This document shows, one piece after another, positions 1-12,492 of a stretch of DNA of 64,000 bases. Each line of letters opens with the position of its first letter. Position 1 is the first letter of the stretch. The notes under the pieces are model-generated. The model worked only from the letters and a program-made list of their open reading frames with translations. It had not been told where the DNA came from and made no database searches. Origin of the DNA: Fennellomyces sp. T-0311 (Eukaryota; Mucoromycota; Mucoromycetes; Mucorales; Lichtheimiaceae); contig JALLLT010000004.1 of assembly GCA_025266875.1 (NCBI GenBank), forward strand, positions 62,001-126,000. The letters are read 5' to 3'. Both the position numbers and the translations under genes were made by a program.

Positions 1-354
1 TGTATCGGTGCGTATCAACGATTAGCCTGCATCAAATGGATCTTCCACTGTGTTGTACTGTGCTGGATTGACATACGTCTTCGATCCAATCATTAGCACA
101 GAATCGCCCATGTTTCATACGCTCCCCCCTCTGTCGTATCATCCATATTAAAAACTGAAACGAATTGCGCGGCAGATCGATGCTCGCGTCTTCCACAGGT
201 GTAGAAAGCGTTTCACGCTCGATCCACGTGGAGGGCCATCCGTTCCACCCAGTCGATCCTTCCCACAGCTGTGTATAAAATGAGATGTACGTACATTTAA
301 TCAAAAAATATAAACAGCAAAACTCTCTACATTTACAATCTTTTCGGGTTCCAC
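1..354. other. Left-edge sequence, possible gene fragment
   Basis: No gene can be assigned. On the minus strand a stretch from about 285 to 32 stays open and reads Trp-rich (start of the stretch LWEGSTGWNGW), preceded by an acceptor-like TTTTATACACAG, but it has no ATG and sits only about 50 bp beyond the stop of the phosphoglycerate mutase on the same strand. A second minus-strand frame ends at 30 with the plausible C-terminus NTVEDPFDAG. It could be an exon remnant, or the 3' UTR of the neighbouring gene reading open by chance. Confidence in any coding role is low. Confidence 0.15.
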
Positions 355-2036
355 TTAGTTCTTTTCCAACAAGCTGTGGCCAGTCATCTCCTTTGGAATG
401 TCCAAGCCCATGACATCCAAGATAGTAGGCGCAACGTCGGCCAAGGCGCCTTCAGCACCAGCCTTGAACTTGTACTTGTCCGAGGTCATGACGAAAGGAA
501 CCTTTGCGCAGGTGTGGGCGGTGTGTGGGCTGGAATAGTCGTCCGAAAGCATCTTTTCGGCATTACCGTGGTCGGCAGTGACGAACAGGATATAGCCATG
601 CTTCTTACATGCCTCGTAAATAGTACCAATGCCCTTATCCGTAGCTTCCACACCCTTGATGGCGGGCTCGTACTTGCCAGTATGGCCAACCATATCTGGA
701 GGAGCAAAGTTGCACATGACAAACGGATATTTGCCAGTGGCGATTTCTTCGGCAACACGGTCAGCAACGGGTTGAGCACTCATTTCTGGTTGAAGATCAT
801 AAGTGGCCACCTTGGGAGATGCGATCAATCCACGCTCTTCCTTTTCAAACTGAGCTTCGCTGCCACCGTTGAAGAAGAAGGTGACGTGAGCGTACTTTTC
901 GGTTTCAGCAACGTGCATTTGAGGAACACCGTTCTTGGCCAACCATTCGGCCAAGACGTTGTCCATGCTCTGAGCCTCGAAGGCAACCTTGAATGGGAAA
1001 TCGCCCTTGTATTGAGTCATGGTGTAAAGGGCCAGGTTCTCGGGGACCTTGCTTTCGAATGGACAAGGAGCAATACCGAATGCCTGGGTAATTTCACGCA
1101 TACGGTCGGATCGGAAGTTGAAGAAGAAAAGAGTATCGTTATCCTTGACGCGACCGTCCTCCGACAAGATGATGGGCTTCAAGAATTCATCGGTTTCGCC
1201 AGCTTCGTAGTGCTCCTCGACAGTCTTGATGGCATCATCGCTGGCCTCACCCTTGCCTTCCGTCAATGCATCGAATGCAACCTGGATACGTTCCCAACGC
1301 TTGTCACGATCCATAGCATAGTAACGACCGACGATCGTTGCCAGCTTGCCGTATTCCAGACGATCCAAAGCCTCCAAGAGCGTCTTGAGGTAGGCTGTGG
1401 CGGATTTAGGAGAAGTGTCACGGCCGTCGCCGAAAAAGTGGACATACGTCTCGGGGACTTGGGCGGCTTTGGCGGCTTCCAACAATGAAATCAAATGGTC
1501 AATGTGAGAATGGACACCGCCGTCCGAAATCAAGCCCAAAAGATGAAGACGACCGTTGGTTGACTTTGCGCGCTCGAACGCACCCTTGATGTTTTCAATC
1601 TCGCCAAACTTGTTCTCCTTCACGGCAAGATCGATACGAACAATGTCCTAATCGGCGGAAGATCAATCATCTGATTTCACATTTAAAGTCACTTTTTTTC
1701 GCCGGACCCCTCCATCCAACAACGCCCGGTCCTCGCCACGACGAGTATCGTGCAAATAGATACCTGGTAGACAACCCGGCCAGCGCCAATGTTCAGATGG
1801 CCAACCTCGCTGTTGCCCATGAGTCCGTCAGGAAGACCGACGGACAGGCCATGAGCAGCAATATCAGTGTAGGCGTAGTTTTCCTTGAACTTGTCCATGA
1901 CGGGAGTTTCGGCGTTGCGGATCGCGTCACCCTTGGGGTCTTCGTTGGGCGAGACGCCCCATCCATCAATACAGATAAGACAGGCCTTCTCCTTGGGCTC
2001 TTGTTGAGCGGTTGGCATTTGTCCTCCACCAGGCAT
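355..2036 (-). CDS. gpmI: 2,3-bisphosphoglycerate-independent phosphoglycerate mutase
   Basis: Two exons, 2036-1764 and 1647-355, joined in phase after VVYQ, give 521 residues, the usual length of iPGM. The enzyme interconverts 3- and 2-phosphoglycerate in glycolysis/gluconeogenesis in the cytosol through a phosphoserine intermediate and two Mn ions. Visible family motifs: IDGWG (metal-binding Asp24), [10 protein letters not shown] with the nucleophile Ser76, [11 protein letters not shown] spanning the splice junction, [17 protein letters not shown], and the C-terminal metal motif ADHGNAEKM. The 116-nt intron begins GTATCT and ends TTAG. The start at 2036 is the only ATG upstream of the conserved core and leaves a short acidic/Gln-rich leader. 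Baker's yeast uses the unrelated cofactor-dependent enzyme; filamentous fungi commonly use this one (family knowledge). No lesion is visible. Confidence 0.96.
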
Positions 2037-2853
2037 GTTTCCTATTTTTTGTAGAACGAAAAGGAAAAGGGACGAAAAAAAGAAAGTTGGCGTTTCAGTG
2101 TCACGTCGGGGCTTTACTTATGCGTCTACAGCTAAAGGCCCCGCCCCACCATGACGTAGCTTCCCAACAATCTGCCAAAGATCTGCGACACCATTGGCTT
2201 GCATGTTCCTTTTGGTTAAGATGTTGGCTGTAGTCAAATAGATTATGCTTCTACGGATACCGTTTTGACTCGTCCATCTTTCTTGTGGAACCGTCTGGGA
2301 TAAATATCCTCGTAGCAACCCTGGCCTTGTTTGCTTCTTTTTTGTGTATCCAGAGCTTGTCCTGCTAAGATTATTGCTAAATCAGAAAAGAAACGGGAAA
2401 AAAAGGCACGCAGCGCTTTGATGGTGTGCAACCGTCAACCTAAATTTCGTGGGTCCGTCGCCCGTCCCTTCACTGTGGACCCTGAACTTGTCAGATTTTT
2501 CTTCGAGCAGTCGTGTGTACCATCCCGCTGTATGCAAGCAGTGTGAACCTCTGCAAATTTATGTGGATTGCGCCACGCCGCGTCATACAGTACCTGATGT
2601 GTTTCCAGGAATATGGTGGGAAGACCAAAGAAGCGCATTAGTGGTCAAGGACAGCAGCCAAGCTTTGGCTGGACCGGTCCACCGTTGAACTGTATATCAA
2701 ATGCGCGTGATAATCGTAATCTTATCCCCGGCTTTGGCGGCGCCGTCGTTCGTTTGCATGACGGTATAATGCATATTTCCTAATTAATCCGTTAAGGGCG
2801 TACCGATTTTGACAAGTCACAAACAAACGTAGCAAATTGAGCACTCAAAGACT
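2037..2853. other. Intergenic, promoter side of gpmI
   Basis: The first 130 bp upstream of the mutase contain a CCCCGCCCC GC-rich box and an ATGACGTAG element resembling an ATF/CREB site, near 2139-2158, which may belong to its promoter (inference). The remainder, to 2853, holds only short overlapping reading frames on both strands with no recognisable domain. Confidence 0.4.
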
Positions 2854-4443
2854 TTAGGATCGTTCCATGGGCAGTAACATCAGATCACTATCGTCCGCAA
2901 TCGACTGACGGTCTACACCGTAAAACAATTTTCCATTCTGACGACGAGTGGTCCAAATGTCAAATTGAAAAACGTTTGGGCAGCCGTCCGCGTATGCTGA
3001 CCTACTGGTATCTTTAGTACGTAACAAACGCCTTTGCTCCAACGCCACTGACGCTTAGGCAGCACTAAAGCTAGCACGGATAACCGTCCGACTTGTGCAA
3101 GACACACCAAACTGAATCCGTGATATCACACATATCTACCAATTGCATAATATGGAAACTGCTACATATCCACAAATCTATCGGAAATATAAACATATCT
3201 TCAGATTTGAGACAGTTTGCATAAGTTGTATACTCCTTGGGCGGATATGCAGATAGTGTATAGATGGATGCATTCAAGTCGAGTGCATTCCTGAATCCAA
3301 TGGCAAATTCAGCTAGTGTCACCATAGCTTCAATAACATTCATGTCTAGCCCTAGCGTCCAAAGATCCGGTTATATGGGAATGGCTTCAGCAATTATCAA
3401 GAAACTGATCATAATCCACGCTGACTTTCAGTTGGAGAACCTCCAAATGTTTAAATTCCGATATAAATTAAGCGCAACGATTGCATTCTGCGTCGAACCT
3501 TGCACCGTGAAAACGTAGCCATTGTGCCCGATGGAATAAACTGAGCCTCAGCAAACCTGAAGGGTCCGAGTTGCTCCAATGGTTTTTCTGACCTACTCAC
3601 TTGTTCAATATAGTATTGATACTGCCATTGCCAAAGATACCAAGCACGTGGCGTGGTCCGGTTTCATCGGCATATAGTCTGCTCCTTGATATTGTCTTCC
3701 TTTGATGCAGTATGTAAGTCTTTGGATCTTCATTCATATAGTGCTTCGTAAGATCCAAAATGGTACAGCGCAATAAAAGAGTTTAGAGAGTTAAACTTGG
3801 TAGGTTCATTAAAGTAAATCCGTTGATAAAGTCGTAGCTATGGGCAGATACAATCAAGGTTCGTAATTTCGGGGCGTCGCGCAACACTGCATCCAATACA
3901 TCCATATGCACATAGACCAGATTACATGCTCTGTCACGAAAGTCAGTTTGAGGATATGGGTGGTCTTTGAAGGCAACTTGCGGTGTGAGGTCCACTAAGT
4001 TCGGTAAAATGTGAAGCTCCACCACGGATATGTCGAACGGATAATCGATAATAACGGGTTTCATGCGTGTGCTTTGGAATAGTTCAATTGCAGAGAAAAA
4101 AGTCAGAGCGATGGTTTGTAGCACAGTATGCGTGCCGATCCAATTCTAGATCCTGAATAGATTCCCCTGTACGATACTAGCAAGAGCTACTATTTTAGGT
4201 ACCGAGGAATGATCCCATATTTTTGCTAGAAGCCTCTTGTACAATTCATATACAGCGCGTTACGCAGTCGTTGCTTGTGCTCCAAGATCCGGTTGCAATG
4301 GCTAGTTGTCGCTACAAACTCGTCGCGTTCAAGGGAATCTTGTCATATCATCGTCGACACATTCGTAGACACTTGATACAGTCAACGTAATCAATGCGAG
4401 CGATAATGGTAGACACAATTTCAGGAGGTGAAATCTGGCATTG
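2854..4443 (-). pseudogene. F-box/LRR protein relic, tandem copy 2
   Basis: Minus-strand decayed copy of the short-N-terminus F-box/LRR type. It begins near 4443 with ATG and MPDFT; compared with copy 1 about 11 nt are then missing, shifting the frame before PPEIVSTII. The F-box continues as DYVDCIKCLRMCRR and ends in TGA (4350-4348) exactly where the intact gene at 17.3-19.1 kb has the Trp codon TGG. LRR-like pieces follow in broken frames (4124-3783, about 3343-3071), and the C-terminal part (3048-2854, SRSAYADGCPNV) matches SRSVYVCDCPNV of copy 1. Several stops and frameshifts make a functional product unlikely. The arrangement with copy 1 is a head-to-tail tandem duplication. Confidence 0.75.
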
Positions 4444-4543
4444 TTGTTTGCGAAAAGAAAAAATGCGCCAAGATTGTCTCGTTAAATCCCCTTTCTCGTG
4501 TCTTTCAGTCTCAAATGCTTGACAAGTGAACTTTATTGACGAT

Positions 4544-6045
4544 TCAAAGTATAATGACGGGTGAAACAAAGTCATAGTTCACCCGACGGCTTACATTAAA
4601 AGATAGCTCCCAATTTCGATGACGATGAGCGGTCCAGGTGCCTTGTGGGGAAACATTTGGACAATCGCACACGTAAACTGACCTACTGGCATCTTGATGA
4701 ATAACCGCCTTTACTCCAAGTTCACTGACGTTTGAGTTAGCCAGTAAGGCAAGCGCGGATAATCCTTTGATTCGCGCAAGACGCACCACTACTAAATCCG
4801 TAACACCATGCATATGTGATAATTGCAAAGTACGCACACCGCTGTTTACAAGTTCATTGGCAAGCTTTAACAAATCGCCTTTTTGGAGACAATGTTCATG
4901 CGGGTCCATATCCAGAATTAATGCTTCCAGCGATTGCAGTTTGCATAAATGGAGTATTCTTTGGGCGGATATGCAGACACCAAACAGCTGGATGGATACA
5001 AGCCGAGTGCATTTCTGAAGCCAATGGCAGATGCAATCATGTGACACCACTGGCACCAATCCATGCGTAGTCAGTTGAAGACTGTGGAGATTCTGTAACT
5101 TGGACACCCCTTGGACAATGTCAAGAAACTGGCCATGAGACATATTGATTAAAAGTTCAAGAAACACCAATTGCTGGAATTCCGGAAAGAAATCAACCCA
5201 TCGATTGTGTACAAAGTTATATAGTCTGAGGACTCCACATCGTGGGAATGTGGTCTCCAATGAAATAGCTTGGCTTGGATCATATGGAGTGAGTTCCAGC
5301 CGCTCCAATGCTTTTTTTTATCGCTCCAGTAGATTATGGATTGCCTGTACATGCTCACCGCCGGAACAAAAAGCTCGCGCAGTGTTCCGATATCGTCATT
5401 GTGATCCATGCTCGTTGATACTATTTTCTACTGATACAAAAGGTTTGCTAATCTGTCGATAAGGTATTCCTTGTCTTCGCACCAGATGATACGGCGTAAG
5501 AGAGGATTCTGAAGAATGTCTAAACCGATAGGTGTGTTAGTTTTGGTAATACTTGTAAACACTCCATCACCGATGCGTCGAATGGATGATCCGTTACAAT
5601 CAGTTCGGTAAGCGTATTGCTGAATAATTTGACCGCAATAACGAAATCAGTGCTATTGCTCGTGGGTCCGTATGCATGTCGGTTCATTTCAGGAAACCCT
5701 TCCCCCGGGAATTTAACGCGTGGACAGGCAGCAACCGTTGCTATAGCTACTGAGAAACGTAAACATGCAAGGGGTGTCGTTGAGTCGCTTGAGAATAGAG
5801 CAAGAATACACATTTTTGATGGTGACTCGTTGCACGTGAATAAGACATTGCGCCAGATTGTCGTTTGTTGCTTTCCAAGAATCAGTTGCAATGATTAATT
5901 GTCGCCACAAAGTCGCCGCGTTTGCTGGAATTTCATTGTATCATCGGCGACATACTCTTATACACTCGATACAATCGATCTGATCAATATGCTCGAGAAT
6001 GCCAGAAACAAATTCAGGAGGCAACGTGATGGTGAAATCTGGTAT
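4544..6045 (-). pseudogene. F-box/LRR protein relic, tandem copy 1
   Basis: Minus-strand copy of the same F-box/LRR type. The expected initiator is ATA rather than ATG before PDFTITLPPEF; the F-box (HIDQIDCIECIRVCRR) is interrupted by TGA at 5943-5941, where the intact gene at 17.3-19.1 kb has TGG (Trp). After that the frame continues to LWRQLIIATDSW. A second frame (5891-5520) carries the block ending in TDHPFDASV, matching TSHPFDISP of the intact gene. The LRR-rich C-terminal 254 codons (5308-4544) are open, with repeats such as LHSLQLTTHGL, LQSLEALILDM and VRTLQLSHMHGV. Loss of start, nonsense codon and frame changes indicate a pseudogene. It is divergent from the intact gene starting at 6330. 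Confidence 0.78.
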
Positions 6046-6329
6046 GGTTATGGAAAGCAAGCCTGGTGAAAGGCTGCACAGTGCCCACATCTATTTGGAT
6101 CATTGTGTATCGTGTATTTTATCACTTTGTTTCGAACATTGAGGCAACATTTCGAGCAGGATGCAAATGACGAGTTGATGATGCCTTACCAAATGCACAT
6201 CATTGGAGAAGGAACCCCACTGCTGCAAATTCCACCTTTCTGAAACTTGCTGAGACAAAATCGGCTAGTTCCGTTCTCCCTTTCCAAATGTAGCGACGCC
6301 TGCATATTGTTCTTTTCCGGTGTCTAACT

Positions 6330-8395
6330 ATGCCGCAAAAACGAAATTCCACAGTAGCAAAGCAATCGACCAATGCAAAGCGAGGTATGTCTCATGGCAC
6401 TGTAAAGACGTGAATGAATCACTATGCATCGCTTGAGCTGACCTATTTTTTTTTGACAGCGCATACGTCCAATAGTCAGCAAAGGAAAAGTCGCGAAGCA
6501 TACAAGCGATCGTCAGTCATCATTGACGCGTTAAAGAACATGGACAATGCGAACGATTTCCAAATGTTGCCGTGGGACCACGATACCCGGTTTTTGCAAG
6601 AAATGCAAGACGCGCTAGTTATTGAACAATCCATGCCGCTGGATCCGGTGGGGTATCTCTATGCCAGTGCGATATTCTCGGTGCGAGGAAACAATCAGGA
6701 TGCGTTGAGTAGACTCGAGACGGGCATACAAAACGCTTCGCCAAACAACTCTCTTTATCCAATGCTCGAGTATCAAAAGAGTCGCATCGAGAAGCAAGTG
6801 CAGCTATGGCCGCCCGATTGGATCAATAAGGTGCCCAACGAAGTGCTGCTCAGGATCACCGATGGCGTCGATGACGAAACGCGGCTTCAGTGCCTGAGAG
6901 TGTGTCGACGATGGCGCAGCATCTTGCTGCGTGCTTGTTATTTGTGGCAGCAGTTGGTGATCGAGGATGAACATTATCAGCACAGGAAGAAGGGCAATAT
7001 CGGTCTGGACTGCGCAACCGTATTGCTGCCAGCCATCGCGCACCATGTCCGGAGCATGGTTTTCAAAACTACATCACTAAAAGAGACGGTGGTGTTTTTC
7101 ACCTTTATGTCAACGCTCGATTTTTCGCATCTCCGTTCGCTGTCACTTGTGACCTATAGTAAGCGGATACCGCCGACATGTTGGGATGGTTTTTAACATG
7201 GCCTGAGATAGGCTTTGGAAGGGCTCGGAGCATGGGCGAGCCGGTTTATAATGCATTGGGACACGTCTCGGAGACTCTGACCGAGCTGTCGATCCGATCC
7301 GGACATCTCAAGCTTTCGCTATACCGCATTCTTTCGATTTGCCGGAAACTGACGGCCATCCGACTCACGGTGCACAGCTTCCTGGAAATATCAGCCCAAA
7401 ATAATGCATCATTGGACCTATTGACGCATCCGACGGCACTAACGGAAATCGATATCTATACCAATGACCCAAGCACCTCATACAAAAGACTGGGCTCCCT
7501 GTTTCAGCACTCTCCCGAACTTCGGTTTCTACGACTTCATGATCCACGTAACGAAGCGCTGGAAGCAATCCAGGACCGCTGTCCCAAGCTGGTGGTGCTT
7601 ATCATCAACCCACGTACAAACAACAATTCCTTCGGTGAGGCTGGCCATAATGCATACCCCACCGACTTTAGCAGCCACTCTGGATTACGATTCATGATGC
7701 TTGGCGATATACCCTCGGCAAGCGCCTTGTCATCACGTATGGAGATGTATCACGATACACTCGAGACACTGTATTTCTGTCCAGCAGAGAAAACTGTTTT
7801 TCCAAACAACTGGACACCCCTCTGGAGCCACGTTATGAATAATATGAGATCGCTGCATGTGGATATTAACAATTCAGCTACCCGACGCAGCATTCCAGCC
7901 ATGTTGCAGGCGTGTCCTAACTTGACCACTTTGGAACTCAAAAAGTGCAGCGAGCCTGCAGATATACTGGATACCGTCACAGACAAGCTGAGCTGTTTGA
8001 TGCTGCATCGTGTCAATGTAACTGGTCGAGACCTACGAAAAATACTTGGGCTTCAAGCAACGCTTCGGCGGCTGGAGATTTACAACTGTCATGGAATTAT
8101 GGATTACTTGGGGGCGCATCTCGCTGGCTTCAAAGCTTTACAGCAACTGACTCTATGGGATTTTCGAGATACACATAAACAGGACCTGAATGGATACACA
8201 AAACAGATTGCAGAATTGCCCAACCTTTATCGTTTGGAATTGGGTGGCGGCACTATGAGCGCGGATGCTGCAAGGAACCTCGTACAGAGCAAGAGCTTGG
8301 ACCAAGTTGCGTTTGCCTATGTTAGAGAGATTCTGGATGAACATGAAGAAATTTTACGAAACCGTTTCACTCATGTATCCATTAAAAAACACTGA
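6330..8395 (+). CDS. TPR-like/F-box/LRR protein, paralogue A
   Basis: Three exons, 6330-6384, 6460-7158 and 7212-8395, give 645 residues without a stop. Exon 1 encodes only 18 residues (MPQKRNSTV start). Residues about 38-130 resemble a TPR-like helical region (VGYLYASAIFSVRGNNQDAL), then the F-box at about 137-186 (WINKVPNEVLLRI ... CLRVCRRWRSILL), then leucine-rich repeats to the C-terminus (LTTLELKKCS, LRRLEIYNCHG, LQQLTLWDF, LYRLELGGG). F-box/LRR proteins are usually substrate receptors of SCF ubiquitin ligases, binding Skp1 through the F-box and a target through the LRRs; the target here is unknown. Exon length and intron phases match the minus-strand paralogue at 10273-12314, which supports the model. 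Confidence 0.88.
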
Positions 8396-10087
8396 ATAAA
8401 GCAGCTTCTGTTGATACTTCTTTCACTTTATGCAGTCATATCCTTGTTGGGAAATAGTATGAACCAAACCGTTCAGTTTTCGCTAATAAGCTTGATTCAT
8501 TAGTATCAAATGCACTGCCTGACATTTTTGTAAGTGCAATACCCGTAACCTTTCTATGTTGTGTCATCTGTAAAGTTGCAGCGCAAACAAAAATTCTCGG
8601 TGCTCGTCATGTCGCTGGACGTTTTAAAATTTTATTGTCATCCGATACCTACTCAAGTCTTGAATTAGTTAGTTCACTCATCGTGAACGAAGAGTGGACA
8701 TAATTGATTGATCCCCAGACCATATACACATATCAAGCTGCAAGACATCTGAATAGGAAAATTGATATCCTTCCGGAGTTTTACTTTCATAGAGATCGAA
8801 AGAGGGTGTATTGCCAGGATAGTCGACACAGTCATCTTTGCCTTGCTGAAACCTAGGAAGTTTGATATTAAAGTTTATTGTTTACAGCTAAAGCAACTTT
8901 ACCTGAAAGTTAGTGTACTGCTTCTTTATTCATGTGGGCTAGTCAAAGATCCATTCGAAAGTTGCGCCTGAGCCGGTATAAATCTCCACCCAGATTTACC
9001 AAAGCTGTGTTCTTCCGGATATATGAGCCCAACTTCACTCGCAACGATATATACTTGGTGATAGCCATAGAGAAATATAAAATGCGGTCTTGATCATTTG
9101 AGTCTTCGGTGGCAGATGCCGTAATTGCAAACTCTGATAGTCGCGACTATTATTGTCAATAAACTTATACGATAGGAATAATTTGAGTGAATCTATTAAA
9201 GTACGAAGCAATATCTCAGAACACACGCGTGGAGTGATCTTCTTCCCTGCTCCATGCGTACACCGTCCCGTTTTGTACAAAAGTTGCTGCATCTTTTCGT
9301 GGAGGATTTTTTAGACAATTTTCCAAGCTATTGTCCACAGTGTAATAGCAGGTGTCTCGGTAAAGTGTGAAGCAATTTACGGATGCAAAGGCCCCTAGAT
9401 AGATCATAGTATATAAATTCCATCTTGTAAGTCTGATGGCGACACAATATTAAAGTGGAAGAAAAGAGTACTTCGAGCTATAAGCTAAGTATTTTCTTTT
9501 TTTATATAGTTTCTGAGAAGCCAAGACAATGACTAGACCGGGAATGTATCATCATCCGAGTCCTAGGAACACAACATACAATTCAAATATCTGAATAAGA
9601 GTAATCATTTGTTCGTTGTTACTTAAGCTATTTCCACTGTTTCCGTGCATTGGTGAGGATTTAATGCCTATTTATAGCTTTTGTAGAGGAACAGATGCGA
9701 AAAAACATGTCCGCATACTGCATATGTGTACGTGTGCTGAATTCCTTTTTAAGTTCGTGTGGCGCAGGAACAAGTATGTACTAGCTTACACACGTAACAT
9801 GGCAAGGGAGCTGGTGCGGCTACACCATGCTACAGATTTAATGTGATTAATGCTGGGTGACCGATGCTACATAAATAATGAATTCTGAAAAGCCATTGCT
9901 CTCTTTGAAACGACTTTTCAAAAACACATGTATATGATATCTGGTATTGAAGGTGTAATGCAAACATGAAGAATTGTTATGTCGCGGGTAACAGCCGTCA
10001 CAAGGCTTTTGACGGATTACTACATTTCTCAAGCACCATAGCAGGTCACCCTAGCTCATGCATTGGCAACTTTAATATATCAGCGTA
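8396..10087. other. Intergenic, no gene recognised
   Basis: The stretch between the two TPR-like/F-box/LRR paralogues is AT-rich with only short frames. Nothing matches a domain I can name. It may contain very old F-box or repeat debris, but I cannot support a call. Confidence 0.4.
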
Positions 10088-10234
10088 TAGTGGAATCCCG
10101 TTTTTTGCACACAATTCTCGTCAAAATCGCTCAGGATTCCAGCCGGATCGACCCCGTTATTTGCGTACCCCCTCTTTTTGCACAAGATTTTTGAAAAAAA
10201 AAACCCCGCCTGTGCAAAAAACGAGGTTCAACTG
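10088..10234. mobile_element. Non-autonomous TA-flanked MITE, GCACA family
   Basis: A 147-bp element bordered by TA on each side. Left end TAGTGGAATCCCGTTTTTTG and right end (reverse complement) CAGTTGAACCTCGTTTTTTG are imperfect terminal inverted repeats continuing into GCACA. There is no coding capacity. TA duplication and CAGT termini fit the Tc1/mariner-pogo superfamily (family knowledge). A related element lies at 63335-63475. Confidence 0.72.
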
Positions 10235-10272
10235 TAGTCAATGGTGGATCTCCAGTTTATTAAAATCATTCG

Positions 10273-12314
10273 CTAGGGTTCCGCCCAAAAAAAGTTTTCG
10301 ATACAATCTCGCAAGCGGGTTTCGGCTTCCGGGGTGACCCGAACACCTTCAGCAAAGCATACGCCATTTATACTTCTGCTTGCTATAATGTTGTCAGTAG
10401 CTTCGTCTGAGATGGGCATGCCACCGATTTCCAGGTACGTCAGAGATGGTAGCTCGCCAATAAGTCGTGTGCATTCATCGATGTTTGATACCGATACGCT
10501 TTGGTCGATTCCATATAGTGTCAGCTGTTCGAGACTTTGTATGCGGCATGCGGCTTTCATTACATCGAACGTCAGTCCAGGACAGTGCTTTAATACCAGT
10601 TCCTGCAGCGGCGATCGATCACCCATATTCGCATACCTCTCCAAGATTTGCGTTAAATGTGGACAACGGATATCAAAATACGCTAGCCGTATTGTGGAGA
10701 GCTTTTGTATGGAGGCCACGGCACGAAATATTTCTTCAGTTGAGCCATCCAGATAGCTTTCCAAAGTCAGCGTGCTAAGGTTCGGGTATGCGCGTAACAT
10801 GGCGGGTATATTGCCGATGATAGACGATTCATTCACGTATACAGCCAGGGTGTTTAAATTCGTCATTGGAAAGCTTGAGAGTGGTTGCCAGTCACTGATA
10901 GTATCACCAGGTTTTGCATATATATGCATTTGTTCAAGTCTATCGCGGTTTTGGTCAATCCGTGAGCGTAGTGGCAGAGCAGAGTCGATACCACTAAGTG
11001 TCATGGTCCTCAATCCTCCTTCAGATTCCGCAAGATCGTCAATAGAGTAGTCCAAGTCACCTTCGTCCATTATAGAAGAGTCATAAAGCTCGGATTCAGC
11101 AACAAGTATAGTGAGATTGGGGCAATTGTTTTCTAGAGCTTGTAAGACATTGCTTGCACAATTTGTCAAATTCACGATTCGGAGGAAAGGCGAACGTTCG
11201 AAAACCGGTCGAAGTACTGAGTTCGTCATACTGGTGTCTTCAACATATAGGTCGATTTTCGTCAGCTTTGTTGTCTCAGGAAGTTCTGACAGCTCAAGGG
11301 GCTGTACGGCCAAATGCAGGGAAAGTAAGTTGGGCAGTGCCTTCAGTATTCGACCCAGAGATATACGCGGTAGCCCGGCAGTGCTGATTGATAGTTCCGT
11401 CAAGGTACCGGCCACGCGTGGCAGCGCATGATAGACAAGGTCCATGAATCCATTATCAGTTTCTCCACCGTCGACTACGGTAATCGCGTGAGTAATAATG
11501 TACCACACACACGTCATTTAGTATATACGCACTTGTATCGCCAATGTCAAGATACCTGAGCTTCGGAAATTTGCCCTCAGCAATCTTCTTAAGATAGATA
11601 TTATTCATTTTGGGGAGACGTCCATACAACGTTAAACGCTCAACGTGATGTGCGACAAACGGTAACATGAGGCTCGTGGTGGAGCGGTATATCTTGCCTT
11701 GTATGACTTCCGGATCAATTTTTAGCTGTCTCCACGGCGATGGATACAGCAGTAATTTGTTATACCATATCTTACTGACCCACATCGATACATGTATAGC
11801 TTCGATGGGCATATACAAAACTATGATTTCGCATATATCGTAAGGGCATGTGGCAATGAAATCAATGCGGACATTCTCCCGTTCTATAGCCGCTTCTTTA
11901 TAGCGGTGGAGTAGTGAATAGTGGGCAGAAGTTGCTGGAGTGTTACGTAAGCCGTCGTTAAGAACTTCCAGAGCCTTGGTGACATTTGCCCCAGCCAGAT
12001 ATAGCACCGCAGTATATAGGTATCCCTTCGTACTGCTTGGCTCCTGGCGTATCATCGTCTCGGCTTGGTTTATTTGTCTTCCCAAATTGCCTCTTGTCCA
12101 TTGACATTTGCTTAAATCGATTACTTCATTAGAACTAGTCAGTTCACTAATGGCTGTAGCCGCTTGATCGATCGTGATTTCTCGGGTATAACATTTAGTA
12201 GTATTGACTTTCGCAGGCGATTAGTGTTTGCAATGGATGTAAATGCTACATATGTTTACCCAATTTAACTTCTAATTCTGGTTCAGGTCCAATTGAATTC
12301 CGTTTGAATGACAT
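10273..12314 (-). CDS. TPR-like/F-box/LRR protein, paralogue B
   Basis: Three exons, 12314-12260, 12207-11533 and 11474-10273, give 643 residues. Exon 1 is exactly 55 nt, as in paralogue A, and starts MSFKRNSIG, parallel to MPQKRNSTV; both introns are phase 1 in both genes. The order is a TPR-like region about 25-130 (GYLYTAVLYLAGANVTKALEVL), a divergent F-box about 135-182 (CPYDICEIIVLYMPIEAIHVS ... SPWRQL), then LRRs (LSTLTLESYLDG, LSTIRLAYFDI, LQELVLKHCPGL, LEQLTLYGI, LTYLEIGGM). A presumed SCF substrate receptor; substrate unknown. The coding sequence upstream of residue 19 depends on a 52-nt intron inferred from the paralogue. The 3' splice of intron 2 could shift slightly. A MITE lies 38 bp beyond the stop. 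Confidence 0.85.
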
Positions 12315-12407
12315 GACGAAAGAAGCAAATTGTGGTGCTTGTGTCTCGAAAGTGTAATGATGTGACGACGGTCATCACATACTCTAGTGAAATTCACTCC
12401 TCAAACA

Positions 12408-12492
12408 AAATACTGTGGCTCCATAAAAGGAAACTATTGTATATTTTGTATTATAAAAGGCGACGTTGATTTTTGGAAGTACTCCCCCATTA
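12408..12492. mobile_element. Degraded MITE of the TTCCAAAAAGT family
   Basis: This stretch shares the internal block CCATAAAAGGAA...TATTTTGTATTATAAAA with the element at 14950-15070 and ends in a mutated right terminus TTTTTGGAAGTACT. The left terminus is not preserved, so it is an old or truncated copy. Confidence 0.5.

Noticed and set aside
1..304. Minus-strand 90-codon open stretch at the left edge
   Set aside because: No ATG, and it follows the mutase stop too closely to be a separate gene; kept only as a low-confidence note.
376..1488. 370-codon plus-strand frame opposite the phosphoglycerate mutase
   Set aside because: It is the antisense shadow of a highly conserved enzyme with biased codons; no domain, no promoter or start context.
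4348..5943. RIP (repeat-induced point mutation) as cause of TGG to TGA
   Set aside because: The change is at the second G (CCA to TCA on the other strand), not the CpA context typical of RIP, and RIP is not established in this fungal group.
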